Source: an uncultured Muribaculaceae bacterium
GTDB lineage: Bacteria; Bacteroidota; Bacteroidia; Bacteroidales; Muribaculaceae
Assembly: GCA_947176745.1 (NCBI GenBank)
Contig: CAMWRV010000027.1
Coordinates: 1 to 36,062 of the forward strand
Direction of reading: 5' to 3'
DNA: 36,062 nt
Below, piece by piece: positions 1 through 7,510 of this stretch. The notes below the pieces were generated by a model. That model saw nothing but the letters and a program-made list of their open reading frames with translations. It was not told the DNA's origin and ran no database searches. The position numbers and the translations under genes are program-made. Within the stretch, counting starts at the first letter, position 1, and each line of letters starts with the position of its first letter.

Positions 1-181
1 CGGTTCTGGCCGTAGCCGCCCTGCTGACGGTTCTGGCCGTAGCCGCCCTGCTGACGGTTCTGGCCGTAGCCGCCCTGCTGGCGGTTCTGGCCATAGCCAC
101 CCTGCTGGCGGTTCTGGCCGTAGCCGCCCTGCTGACGGTTCTGATTGTAGCCGCCCTGCTGACGGTTCTGACCGTAAGAAG
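1..181 (-). repeat. 27-bp in-frame tandem repeat, six full units plus a partial
   Basis: Units start at 1, 28, 55, 82, 109 and 136, with a degenerate seventh from 163 to 181. Most copies are identical or differ at one to four bases, mostly at codon third positions, so the QNRQQGGYG peptide is conserved. Because the unit is 9 codons, gain or loss of units keeps the frame. The array runs off the left edge, so its true copy number is unknown. Confidence 0.95.
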
Positions 182-512
182 AGACAGGTGCGGATGAGTC
201 GTTGTGATCAGCCTGGGGACGCTGCTGGTAAGGGCGCTGCTGGTAGCCCTGCGTGCGCTGCTGATAAGGGCGCTGCTGATAACCCTGCGGACGCTGCTGA
301 TAGCCTTGCGGGCGCTGCTGATAACCACCGTAATTTCTCTGCTGGTAACCTCCGTGGGAATGCTGGTCGTCGCCGACACGGGAATCGGACTGTACTGACG
401 AAGAGGGATAGTTCACTTTTTCGTAGCGAGTTTCATGTTCGGCGCTGTCGGACGGCATGCCGAGCGGTGCATTTCCGATGCGCGGGCGTTTTGGTTTCTT
501 AGATTCTTCCAT
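1..512 (-). CDS. N-terminal part of a low-complexity Q/G/N/R-rich protein, possibly an rRNA pseudouridine synthase (partial)
   Basis: Read on the minus strand from the ATG at 512, the frame stays open for 170 codons and leaves the window at base 1, so the C-terminal part is missing. It begins MEESKKPKRPRIGNAPLG, passes through YQQRPQG/YQQRPYQQR blocks, and ends in a nine-residue repeat of the form QNRQQGGYG. The composition predicts a disordered, positively charged, RNA-binding-like tail. In many Bacteroidetes such a tail, often starting with a KRPRIG-like stretch, precedes the catalytic domain of an RluB/RsuA-type pseudouridine synthase. That identity is inferred from memory of the family; no catalytic residue lies in the window. 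A good promoter lies upstream at 677-707. Confidence 0.6.
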   Translation of the reverse strand, partial: MEESKKPKRPRIGNAPLGMPSDSAEHETRYEKVNYPSSSVQSDSRVGDDQHSHGGYQQRNYGGYQQRPQGYQQRPQGYQQRPYQQRTQGYQQRPYQQRPQADHNDSSAPVSSYGQNRQQGGYNQNRQQGGYGQNRQQGGYGQNRQQGGYGQNRQQGGYGQNRQQGGYGQN

Positions 513-676
513 AGTCTTTTCATTTTATCCTCAGCATCGCTGCTGTGGACAGGGGGCAACGGCTTCATCAGCCCACCCCTCAGTGTTGTGTGGATATTAA
601 GTGTTGTGTGGAATTTATAACTGTGTCAAATTCATGAATTGTTCAATCTCTTTCGAAGAGTCGACTATTAAAAATG

Positions 677-707
677 CAAAAGTAACAATTAATTCTTAAA
701 ATACAAA
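677..707 (-). promoter_or_regulatory. Bacteroidales promoter for the minus-strand gene starting at 512
   Basis: On the minus strand a TTTG (-33 element, 704-707) is followed after 19 bp by TACTTTTG (-7 element, 677-684). This matches the known Bacteroidetes sigma-ABfr consensus. Transcription would start near 670 and give a leader of about 160 nt. Confidence 0.7.
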
Positions 708-712
708 ATTCG

Positions 713-865
713 GGACATTCGCTTACACGCACATTATACCCCATCCTACAAAAAATGTGGAATGGGGTCTTAAAACTCTTTTGTCGGACTGAGTGTTTTA
801 TTATAGAAATTGATTGTTAATTACAAAAAGTCAATCAATATTTAAACTTTATAATATCAACGATA
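713..865. other. Intergenic region upstream of the NlpE-like gene, with an 8-bp inverted repeat
   Basis: AT-rich and apparently non-coding. An inverted repeat ATTGATTG / CAATCAAT lies at 809-816 and 832-839, 27 bp before the ATG at 866, and could be an operator or an mRNA stem. An imperfect CCCCAT...ATGGGG stem lies near 739-767. I found no clean TAnnTTTG box for the plus-strand gene. Confidence 0.4.
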
Positions 866-1390
866 ATGAAAAGAATATTATCGATATTTGTTGCCGGTGC
901 TACACTTGCCATGGCAGGAGGATGCTCCGGACAGAGTCAGCAGAATGCTGAAAAGAACCCTGCCGATACAAACGACAGCACGGCTCTTTATTCAGGCGTG
1001 CTTCCGGGTGCCGACACAGGGGGTATCCTCTACAGGCTCAGACTTGCCTACGACAAGACTGATGAATATACGAGCGGGACTTACAACCTCTCCGTGACTT
1101 ATGACGCATCAGGCTCGGCATCGGACAGGCCAACCGCCGACTCGCTGTCGTCCGATACGGAAGGCGCATTTGTAGTCGAAGAGGGGGCGGGCGAGAACGC
1201 CGGAAAAAGATACATTCGTCTCATGGCCGACAAAAATGGCGACAAGAGCAATGCCACGTCTGTCGGGAAACAGGACGCGGCGTCATCTCTCTACTTCATG
1301 ATCGACTCTGATTCCACCATCTCTATGGTGGGAAGCGATCTGCAACCCGCACCTTCCGGCCTGGACTATTCTCTACGTCTTGTAAAATAG
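866..1390 (+). CDS. NlpE-like lipoprotein without the Cys pair
   Basis: A 174-residue lipoprotein: a basic start (MKR), a hydrophobic stretch and Cys20 after MAGG give a lipoprotein signal, so it should sit in an outer or inner membrane. Residues about 41-77 read YSGVLPGADTGGI followed by alternating beta-strand residues, which matches the start of the NlpE N-terminal domain (family pattern Y-x-G-x-LP-x-ADC-x-GI). A second half with RYIRLMADKNG and a terminal Y-S-L-R-L strand fits the same small barrel. The CxxC Cys of E. coli NlpE is absent: the position reads ADTGG. NlpE in E. coli is linked to copper and to surface sensing through Cpx; with no Cpx gene here, that role should not be transferred. 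It stands alone as a plus-strand gene. Confidence 0.65.
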   Translation: MKRILSIFVAGATLAMAGGCSGQSQQNAEKNPADTNDSTALYSGVLPGADTGGILYRLRLAYDKTDEYTSGTYNLSVTYDASGSASDRPTADSLSSDTEGAFVVEEGAGENAGKRYIRLMADKNGDKSNATSVGKQDAASSLYFMIDSDSTISMVGSDLQPAPSGLDYSLRLVK

Positions 1391-1524
1391 ACTACGAGTA
1401 ACGTTACAAGCCGTTAAATGAATTTTCAGTGTTATATTAAGTTAAAATTTATTCTTATAAAAATAATTTTGTTAATTTTTGTTATATTTGGACAAAAATT
1501 TTATGTTATATAACACTGTTTGAA
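1391..1524. other. AT-rich spacer between the NlpE-like gene and the small-RNA element
   Basis: Non-coding. It holds a 10-bp palindrome GTAACGTTAC at 1398-1407 just after the stop codon and long A/T runs. No T-tailed hairpin was seen for the lipoprotein gene. The last 25 bases or so resemble, imperfectly, the bases upstream of the second 96-bp copy (TATGTT...CACTGTTT against TATGTT...CAGTGTTT), so the promoter region was probably duplicated too. Confidence 0.4.
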
Positions 1525-1534
1525 AAATATTTTG

Positions 1535-1542
1535 TAATTTTG
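1535..1542 (+). promoter_or_regulatory. -7 box of small-RNA copy 1
   Basis: TAATTTTG matches TAnnTTTG. No TTTG lies at the right distance for a -33 element; the nearest (1519-1522) is only 12 bp away. Expression may therefore need an activator or be weak. Confidence 0.5.
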
Positions 1543-1547
1543 CATTG

Positions 1548-1617
1548 AGTTTTTCATGGTATTAGATTTTAAGGTTAACGCAAGATTGGTTGTCGGGATG
1601 ACAATCAATTTTTTTTT
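1548..1617 (+). ncRNA. Candidate small RNA, copy 1 (about 70 nt)
   Basis: The start is predicted about 6 nt after the -7 box and the end is the T run of the terminator. The 5' half (TTTTTCATGGTATTAG and on to about 1583) is predicted single-stranded and could pair with mRNA; the 3' half is the terminator hairpin. A short open frame starts at the ATG in this RNA but is not stopped before the terminator, so it is probably not translated as a unit. Paralogous multi-copy small-RNA families (for example FopS) are reported in Bacteroides; membership is untested. Confidence 0.6.
1584..1617 (+). terminator. Intrinsic terminator of small-RNA copy 1
   Basis: An 11-bp stem (1584-1594 with 1600-1610, including two G-U pairs), a GGGAT loop and seven further T residues. 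Confidence 0.85.
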
Positions 1618-1647
1618 GCATTATAACGAACCAAGACCCCATCCCAC

Positions 1648-1682
1648 AAAAAAAAATGATTCCCGGTCATTTTGACCGGGAA
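1648..1682 (-). terminator. Terminator of aspA
   Basis: A perfect 10-bp stem, TTCCCGGTCA (1660-1669) with TGACCGGGAA (1673-1682), and a 3-nt loop. On the minus strand it is followed after 3 nt by nine T residues (A run at 1648-1656). It lies 36 bp after the aspA stop. Confidence 0.85.
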
Positions 1683-1717
1683 CCGTCTGATGCCGCTGTT
1701 TAGCTGCGTGAATGCGA

Positions 1718-3151
1718 TTATTTTTTCGGCTTGATGTCGAGCTTCACAGGCTTGATCATATTCTCTGGAGCGAGTATCGTGTCAAGATCTTTCTTGTCGA
1801 GTATGCCATGTTCAAGCACAAGATCATATACGCTGCGGCCGGTCTCCATCGCCTCTTTGGCGATCTTGGTGGAGTTCTTGTAGCCTATCACCGGATTGAG
1901 GGCGGTGACGACGCTGATACTGTTGTGTACGTAAGAGCGGCATTTGTCGACATTGGCCGTTATGCCGTCAACGCAGAGTCTGCGTAGCGTATCGAAGCCG
2001 TTGATCATAAGGTCTACCGACTCGAAGTCACACTGGGCGGTCACCGGCTCCATGACGTTCAGCTCAAGCTGGGCTGCCTCCGAAGCCATTGTGACGCAGA
2101 AATCATTGCCTATGACCTTGAAACAGATCTGGTTCATCACTTCGGGAATGACGGGGTTGACCTTTCCGGGCATGATCGAGCTTCCGGGTTGACGCGGCGG
2201 CAGATTTATCTCGCCGATGCCGCATCGAGGGCCGCTTGCAAGCAGACGCAGGTCGTTGCAGATCTTGCTCACCTTGGTCGCGACGCGCTTGAGAGCCGAC
2301 GAATAACCGACCATGCACGACGTATCAGATGTAATGCCGACAAGATCGCGGGCAAGCGTGATGTTCCAGCCGGTGATCTCGGCGATTGCGGCAGTGCACT
2401 TCTCTGCGTATCCCGGCTCGGCGCATATTCCGGTGCCGATTGCGGTCGCCCCCATGTTGATCGTCAGAAAATCGGCTGCAGCCTCGTCAAGATGTCGGAT
2501 CTCATCCTCCAGTATGGATGCGAACCCGCTGAATGTCTGCCCGAGAGTCATGGGCACGGCATCTTCAAGCTGGGTGCGGCCGATCTTGATTATATCCTTG
2601 AATTCCTCGGCTTTGCGGCGGAATGCCTCGATAAGTTCGCCGTAATGACGTTTGAAACGCAGGTGCGCGAGATACATTCCTATATGTATGGCCGTCGGAT
2701 AGGCGTCGTTGGTAGACTGCGAGCGGTTTACATGGTCGTTGGGCGAACAGTATTGATATTCACCTCTCTTGTGCCCCATCAGTTCCAGCGCACGGTTGGC
2801 GATCACCTCGTTCGCATTCATGTTGGTGGAGGTTCCGGCGCCTCCCTGGATCATATCGACAGGGAACTGGTCGAGATGCTCCCCGCCTATCAGCTCGCGG
2901 CAGGCCTGTGCGATCGCATCATACTGAGCGTCGGTGAGCAGCCCGAGCTGATGGTTGGCCATGGCTGCCCCGAGCTTGGTTATGCCAAGACCTTTTACAA
3001 ACTCCGGATAGTCGTAGAGGTGGAATTTGCTGATCTCGAAATTCTCAATGCCACGAAGCGTCTGAACGCCATAAAGGACATTTTCAGGAACCTCGACATC
3101 GCCGAGCAGATCGGACTCGATGCGGAATCCTTTTTCACAATTGTCTTTCAT
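1718..3151 (-). CDS. aspA: Aspartate ammonia-lyase
   Basis: Converts L-aspartate to fumarate and ammonia in the cytoplasm. It has 477 residues, the usual length. The fumarase/aspartase signature GSSIMPGKVNP is at residues 323-333, the substrate-binding GTSTNMNANEV at about 106-116, and GRTQLEDAVPMTLGQ at 191-205. The Gln in GRTQL, where class II fumarase has His, and the N-terminal DLLGDVEVPENVLYGVQTLR both favour aspartase over fumarase. There is no signal peptide. It is transcribed away from dcuB, with 296 bp between them that hold a -7 box (3237-3244). With the periplasmic asparaginase and DcuB it completes a route from asparagine to fumarate, which can feed anaerobic fumarate respiration. 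Confidence 0.93.
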   Translation of the reverse strand: MKDNCEKGFRIESDLLGDVEVPENVLYGVQTLRGIENFEISKFHLYDYPEFVKGLGITKLGAAMANHQLGLLTDAQYDAIAQACRELIGGEHLDQFPVDMIQGGAGTSTNMNANEVIANRALELMGHKRGEYQYCSPNDHVNRSQSTNDAYPTAIHIGMYLAHLRFKRHYGELIEAFRRKAEEFKDIIKIGRTQLEDAVPMTLGQTFSGFASILEDEIRHLDEAAADFLTINMGATAIGTGICAEPGYAEKCTAAIAEITGWNITLARDLVGITSDTSCMVGYSSALKRVATKVSKICNDLRLLASGPRCGIGEINLPPRQPGSSIMPGKVNPVIPEVMNQICFKVIGNDFCVTMASEAAQLELNVMEPVTAQCDFESVDLMINGFDTLRRLCVDGITANVDKCRSYVHNSISVVTALNPVIGYKNSTKIAKEAMETGRSVYDLVLEHGILDKKDLDTILAPENMIKPVKLDIKPKK

Positions 3152-3236
3152 GTTCTTTATAATTTAAATTTAAGGTATATTGCCCTGCCGTCACGCCTCT
3201 CCGGACGTGCGGAACAGTAGTTTCCGGTAAATGCGG

Positions 3237-3244
3237 CAAATATA
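3237..3244 (-). promoter_or_regulatory. -7 box upstream of aspA
   Basis: TATATTTG on the minus strand matches TAnnTTTG; no TTTG is found 19-21 bp upstream. It would give a leader of about 80 nt. I found no comparable box for dcuB in the rest of the 3152-3447 spacer. Confidence 0.5.
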
Positions 3245-3447
3245 ACCTTTTTTTCTCTTTTCTCATGTATAAATACGCATGATTCGACAAAAGGTTCCGG
3301 AATATGCTGAACAACATATTGCGACCGCGAACAAAAGAGCGTTAAAAATGCTTTAATAATTGTCAAAGTTGCCGGGCAGCCGCCACAGCCAGTTCTTTCA
3401 GCCGTGAGACTACGATCCGGAAACCTGTAAACCAAAAACGACAAGGC

Positions 3448-4749
3448 ATGATAATCCAACTATTGTTTGTACTGGCCGCCATCGTAGTCGGCGCCCGTCT
3501 GGGAGGCATAGGACTCGGCGTCATGGGCGGTGCCGGACTGGCCGTACTGGTCTTTGCGTTCGGACTTGAGCCGACCTCCCCGCCCATCGATGTGATGCTG
3601 ATGATAGCCGCCGTCATCTCGGCGGCAGCTGCGATGCAGGCCGCCGGCGGTCTCGACTGGCTGGTGAAGGTGGCGGAAAAACTGCTCCGCAAAAACCCCT
3701 CGCACGTCACGATCGTCAGTCCGCTCGTGACATACCTGTTCACCTTCGTTGCCGGCACCGGCCATGTGGCATATTCGGTGCTTCCGGTCATTGCCGAGGT
3801 GGCTCGCGAGACGAAAATCCGACCCGAGCGTCCGCTCGGCATAGCCGTCATCGCCTCGCAGCAGGCCATAACAGCGAGTCCCATATCTGCGGCCACAGTA
3901 GCATTGCTTGGCTTGCTCACAGGATTCGACATAACTCTTTTCGACATTCTCAAGGTAACAATTCCGGCCACACTTATTGGTGTGCTTGTCGGAGCTCTTC
4001 TTTCCAAACGCGTAGGCAAGGAACTCATGGAAGACCCCGAATACCTGCGCCGTGTAGAGCAAGGCATGATCAAGGAGAATTCTCTCAAATTCAATGAAAT
4101 CCGCAATGTGCGTACCGCCATAACATCGGTTGTGCTCTTTCTTGCGGCAACTGTGCTGATTGTGCTGTTCGGTTCGATTCCGGCCATGAGGCCCACCTTC
4201 AACGGCGAAGCCGTCGGAATGCCGGCTCTGATCGAGATACTCATGCTGACCGCCTGCGCGGTGATTCTCATAGTATCAAAAACGAACGGAATCGCACCGA
4301 CTCAGGGCAGCGTTTTCATCGCCGGCATGCAGGCCGTCATTGCCATCTTCGGAATCGCATGGATGGGCGACACATTCATCAACGGCAACATATCGGTCCT
4401 GACTGAGTCGATCAAAGGTATCGTTACGGAAATGCCCTGGCTCTTCGCGGTGGCTCTGTTTGTCATGTCGATCCTGCTCTACAGTCAGGCGGCGACCGTC
4501 CGCGCAATAATGCCGCTCGGAGTGGCTCTCGGTCTGAGTCCCTGGATGCTGATAGCTCTTTTCCCTGCGGTCAACGGATATTTCTTTATTCCAAATTATC
4601 CGACACTGGTGGCTGCAATCAATTTCGACCGTACCGGCACAACCCGAATCGGCAAATACATACTCAACCATTCGTTCATGATGCCCGGCATGGTCGCAAC
4701 GATTGTGGCCATATGCACCGGTCTGCTCCTCATACAGTTCTATTCATGA
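3448..4749 (+). CDS. dcuB: Anaerobic C4-dicarboxylate transporter, Dcu family
   Basis: An inner-membrane transporter of 433 residues, close to the usual 430-446 of DcuA/DcuB. It is hydrophobic throughout, with roughly ten to twelve predicted membrane segments. The N-terminal run GARLGGIGLGVMGGAGL, the segment FVAGTGHVAYSVLPVIAEVA near residue 100 and SQQAITASPISAATVAL near 147 are typical of the family. It exchanges aspartate, fumarate or malate for succinate. It starts a three-gene plus-strand run (39 bp to the asparaginase, then 69 bp to the porin), which fits uptake of aspartate made in the periplasm. DcuA against DcuB cannot be settled from sequence alone; the DcuB label follows Bacteroidetes annotation. 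Confidence 0.88.
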   Translation: MIIQLLFVLAAIVVGARLGGIGLGVMGGAGLAVLVFAFGLEPTSPPIDVMLMIAAVISAAAAMQAAGGLDWLVKVAEKLLRKNPSHVTIVSPLVTYLFTFVAGTGHVAYSVLPVIAEVARETKIRPERPLGIAVIASQQAITASPISAATVALLGLLTGFDITLFDILKVTIPATLIGVLVGALLSKRVGKELMEDPEYLRRVEQGMIKENSLKFNEIRNVRTAITSVVLFLAATVLIVLFGSIPAMRPTFNGEAVGMPALIEILMLTACAVILIVSKTNGIAPTQGSVFIAGMQAVIAIFGIAWMGDTFINGNISVLTESIKGIVTEMPWLFAVALFVMSILLYSQAATVRAIMPLGVALGLSPWMLIALFPAVNGYFFIPNYPTLVAAINFDRTGTTRIGKYILNHSFMMPGMVATIVAICTGLLLIQFYS

Positions 4750-4788
4750 TAACATATCCCGACTAAACAATTAAAAAAATAACCAGTT

Positions 4789-5856
4789 ATGAAAAATCTA
4801 AAATCACTCGGCACGCTGGCCGTGATGCTGGTCGCTTCGGTCGCATCAGCTTTCGCACAGCAGAAACCCAATGTCTACATCCTCGCTACCGGAGGGACAA
4901 TTGCCGGAACCGGCAAATCGGCCACTGCGTCGGGATATACCGCAGGACAGGTCGCGATCCAGTCGCTGATCGACGCCGTGCCTGAAATGAAGGACGTAGC
5001 CAACGTCACCGGCGAACAGGTGGTCAACATCGGCTCGCAGGACATGAACGACCAGGTGTGGCTAACTCTGGCCAAACGCATCAACGAGCTGCTTGCATCC
5101 GATCAGGTCGACGGCATCGTGATCACCCACGGAACAGACACAATGGAAGAGACCGCTTATTTCCTCAATCTTACCGTCAAGAGCGACAAACCGGTGGTCA
5201 TCACCGGCGCAATGCGTCCTTCGACGGCAATGAGTGCCGACGGTCCTCTCAACCTCTATAATTCAGTTGTGACAGCTGCCGACCCGGCATCGGCCGGACG
5301 CGGAGTCCTGATCGTAATGAACGGTCTGATCCTCGGCGCGCACGGCACCCAGAAGATGAACACCGTCGATGTCCAGACATTTCAGGATCCCGACGGAGGC
5401 GCTCTCGGCTATGTCTACAACAGCAAACCCTATTACAACCTCACGACCACAAAGAAACACACCACTCAGAGCGTGTTCGACGTCACAGGTCTCGACTCTC
5501 TTCCCAAGGTCGGCATCGTCTATGCATATTCCAACGTCGAGGCCGACGTGATGGCTCCTTTCCTTGACAAGGCCAACGGCTACAAGGGCATAATTCATGC
5601 GGGACTCGGCAACGGCAACTATCACAAGAATATCTTCCCCACTCTGCTCGATGCCCGCAAGGAAGGCATAATAGTGGTGCGCTCAAGCCGTGTGCCAACC
5701 GGCCCGACCACACTTTATGACGAGGTGGATGACGCGAAATACCAGTTTGTCGCATCCTGGGAACTCAACCCGCAGAAAGCCCGAGTGCTTCTCATGCTCG
5801 CGCTGACAAAGACTTCCGACTGGCAGCAGATCCAACAGTACTTCGAGGAATACTGA
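4789..5856 (+). CDS. ansB: Type II L-asparaginase, periplasmic
   Basis: Hydrolyses L-asparagine to aspartate and ammonia. The first 23 residues (MKNLKSLGTLAVML... ending AFAQ) form a signal peptide, so it acts in the periplasm. Catalytic Thr37 lies in ATGGTIAG (residues 33-40), Tyr50 in SGYTAG matches Tyr25 of the E. coli enzyme, and the second signature HGTDTMEETA (114-123) gives the Thr-Asp pair. GAMRPSTAMSADGP supplies the conserved Lys/Arg region. At 355 residues it is full length. It lies 39 bp after dcuB, so it is probably co-transcribed; its product is the substrate of the transporter and then of AspA. Confidence 0.93.
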   Translation: MKNLKSLGTLAVMLVASVASAFAQQKPNVYILATGGTIAGTGKSATASGYTAGQVAIQSLIDAVPEMKDVANVTGEQVVNIGSQDMNDQVWLTLAKRINELLASDQVDGIVITHGTDTMEETAYFLNLTVKSDKPVVITGAMRPSTAMSADGPLNLYNSVVTAADPASAGRGVLIVMNGLILGAHGTQKMNTVDVQTFQDPDGGALGYVYNSKPYYNLTTTKKHTTQSVFDVTGLDSLPKVGIVYAYSNVEADVMAPFLDKANGYKGIIHAGLGNGNYHKNIFPTLLDARKEGIIVVRSSRVPTGPTTLYDEVDDAKYQFVASWELNPQKARVLLMLALTKTSDWQQIQQYFEEY

Positions 5857-5925
5857 CCTGCCTCCCGGGAGAAGATCCATTCATGATTGCTTTACAACAA
5901 CATTCACATCCACATAAACCATATT

Positions 5926-7143
5926 ATGAAAACAGCACACATAGCCCTCATGGCCGGGACAATGCTTGCCACAGGCACAGTCTTCGCACAGCAGGACGAG
6001 ACCAGTCACTTCATGACTGACAACGAGAAAGGGATAATCGAGGAAATCTTCAAGATCGAGAAGAAGACCGACAAGTTCAACCTCACCCTCGACATGCACG
6101 GAGACTTTGAGTCCGACTGGACAGGATCAAAGTTCGACGGCGGCAGATTCAAGTTTCAGGAACTGCGCGTCGAGGCCAAAGGCAACATCAACAGCTGGCT
6201 GAGCTACCGTTACCGGCAACGTCTCAACAAGGGAGACAGCACTGACGGATATTTCGACAACGTGCTCAACAGCATCGATGTCGTCGGCATCGGACTCAAC
6301 TTCAAGAAGTGGTCGCTCTTCCTCGGAAAACAATGCGCCGACTACGGCGGCATCGAGTTCGACCTCAACCCGATCGAGATTTACCAGTATTCCGACATGG
6401 TCAACTACATGTCGAACTTCATGACCGGTGTCAACGTGGCCTACAACCCCACACCCGGACAGCAGTTCCAGTTCCAGATCCTGAACTCGCTCAACAGCTC
6501 GTCGGCCGACATGTACGGCGATTACGAAAAGGCCAAGCTTCCTCTTGTATACACAGTCAACTGGAACGGCAATTTCGGCGACGTATACAAGACACGCTGG
6601 TCGGCATCATTCATGAACGAGACCAAAGGCGAGCACATGTGGTACTTCGCATTGGGCAACGACTTCCGTCTCAGCGACAAAGTGGGAATGTATTTCGACT
6701 GGATGTACTCTCTCGAAGGTGTGGATCGCAAGGGCATAATCACCGACATCGTCGCCCCGAACGGCTGGAACAGAAAGGCGGCGAAGACCGACATTATGTC
6801 GTTCATTCTCCACCTCAACTATCGCTTCCATCCGGCATGGAACCTGTTTGCAAAGGTAATGTATGAGAACGAAGGGGTCTACAAGACAAACACCATGGAC
6901 GTGCTCGCCCCTGGCGGCGAGACTGAAGTTCCCGTAGAGCTCCGGAAGGGAAAATACCGCACCGCACTCGGTTACATCGGCGGTATCGAGTACTACCCCT
7001 TCAAGGACCGCAACCTCCATTTCTTCGCTACCTACGTGGGCCGCAACTATCTTTACACAGCCAAGGCCAAGGCGTTTGGAGCTGAAGACTACAACACCAA
7101 CAGCGTGCAGGTCGGCTTCATCTGGTCGATGCCCGTATTCTGA
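5926..7143 (+). CDS. Outer-membrane porin of the OprO/OprP type
   Basis: A 405-residue protein with a signal peptide (MKTAHIALMAGTMLATGTVFA). The rest alternates hydrophobic and polar residues with many aromatic strand ends, typical of a beta-barrel, and ends in F (SMPVF), the usual outer-membrane assembly signal. Blocks such as FKFQELRVEAKGNINSWLSY and YGGIEFDLNPIEIYQYSDM resemble the phosphate-selective porin O/P family found in Bacteroides. The ATG at 5926 was chosen because the signal peptide starts there; an in-frame TTG at 5887 would add 13 residues that spoil it. Last gene of the dcuB run, it may let asparagine or dicarboxylates cross the outer membrane; the substrate is inferred from context only. 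Confidence 0.8.
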   Translation: MKTAHIALMAGTMLATGTVFAQQDETSHFMTDNEKGIIEEIFKIEKKTDKFNLTLDMHGDFESDWTGSKFDGGRFKFQELRVEAKGNINSWLSYRYRQRLNKGDSTDGYFDNVLNSIDVVGIGLNFKKWSLFLGKQCADYGGIEFDLNPIEIYQYSDMVNYMSNFMTGVNVAYNPTPGQQFQFQILNSLNSSSADMYGDYEKAKLPLVYTVNWNGNFGDVYKTRWSASFMNETKGEHMWYFALGNDFRLSDKVGMYFDWMYSLEGVDRKGIITDIVAPNGWNRKAAKTDIMSFILHLNYRFHPAWNLFAKVMYENEGVYKTNTMDVLAPGGETEVPVELRKGKYRTALGYIGGIEYYPFKDRNLHFFATYVGRNYLYTAKAKAFGAEDYNTNSVQVGFIWSMPVF

Positions 7144-7164
7144 AAATCCGGCTCATATCCGCAT

Positions 7165-7200
7165 AAGGCCGTGCATTGCCCGGGGCAATGCACGGCCTTT
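7165..7200 (+). terminator. Terminator after the porin gene
   Basis: A perfect 16-bp stem (7165-7180 with 7184-7199), a 3-nt loop and TTT at its end, 21 bp after the stop codon. It closes the dcuB-asparaginase-porin unit. Confidence 0.85.
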
Positions 7201-7341
7201 CATATGCCGCAAACTACGGTGATACGATAATTTATATGCAAATTAATGTTAATCAAATCGCATAATAATGCCATTTATTTAATTTATGTTAAATTATAGA
7301 AATATTTTTATGTTTTAGAGCAGTGTTTTAGAAATATTTTG

Positions 7342-7349
7342 TAATTTTG
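7342..7349 (+). promoter_or_regulatory. -7 box of small-RNA copy 2
   Basis: TAATTTTG, as in copy 1, again without a clear TTTG -33 element. The spacer 7201-7331 before it is AT-rich and otherwise empty. Confidence 0.5.
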
Positions 7350-7354
7350 CATTG

Positions 7355-7424
7355 AGTTTTTCATGGTATTAGATTTTAAGGTTAACGCAAGATTGGTTGT
7401 CGGGATGACAATCAATTTTTTTTT
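7355..7424 (+). ncRNA. Candidate small RNA, copy 2 (about 70 nt)
   Basis: The predicted transcript is identical to that of copy 1 because the whole transcribed part lies inside the perfect repeat. Two identical RNAs would have the same targets, so any difference between the copies must lie in the upstream promoter bases, which are only partly conserved. Confidence 0.6.
7391..7424 (+). terminator. Intrinsic terminator of small-RNA copy 2
   Basis: The same 11-bp stem, GGGAT loop and T run as at 1584-1617. Confidence 0.85.
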
Positions 7425-7510
7425 GCACCTGCCTGTCGGTGCCTACTCCAGCCGCAAACACACCGGCTCCCGATCATACATACATGCATCCACTCCGAAT
7501 CAGACTCCGT

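Larger units (their letters stand above)
1525..1620 (+). repeat. 96-bp perfect repeat, copy 1
   Basis: Identical base for base to 7332-7427 and in the same orientation. It lies between the converging ends of the NlpE-like gene and aspA, and contains a -7 promoter box, a short unpaired region and an intrinsic terminator. Confidence 0.95.
7332..7427 (+). repeat. 96-bp perfect repeat, copy 2
   Basis: Identical to 1525-1620, same orientation, 5807 bp apart. It lies between the converging ends of the porin gene and the 940-residue gene. Sequence on the right diverges at once after the final GCA; on the left partial similarity goes on for about 25 bp. Confidence 0.95.

Noticed and set aside
1-181. 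CRISPR-like array
   Set aside because: Units are contiguous, without spacers, and keep a reading frame; it is a coding tandem repeat.
2189-3220. Long open frame (343 codons) on the plus strand inside aspA
   Set aside because: Antisense shadow of a clearly conserved enzyme gene in GC-rich DNA; its translation has no recognisable family or signal.
5887-5925. Upstream TTG start for the porin
   Set aside because: It would place 13 polar residues before a clean signal peptide that begins at the ATG at 5926.
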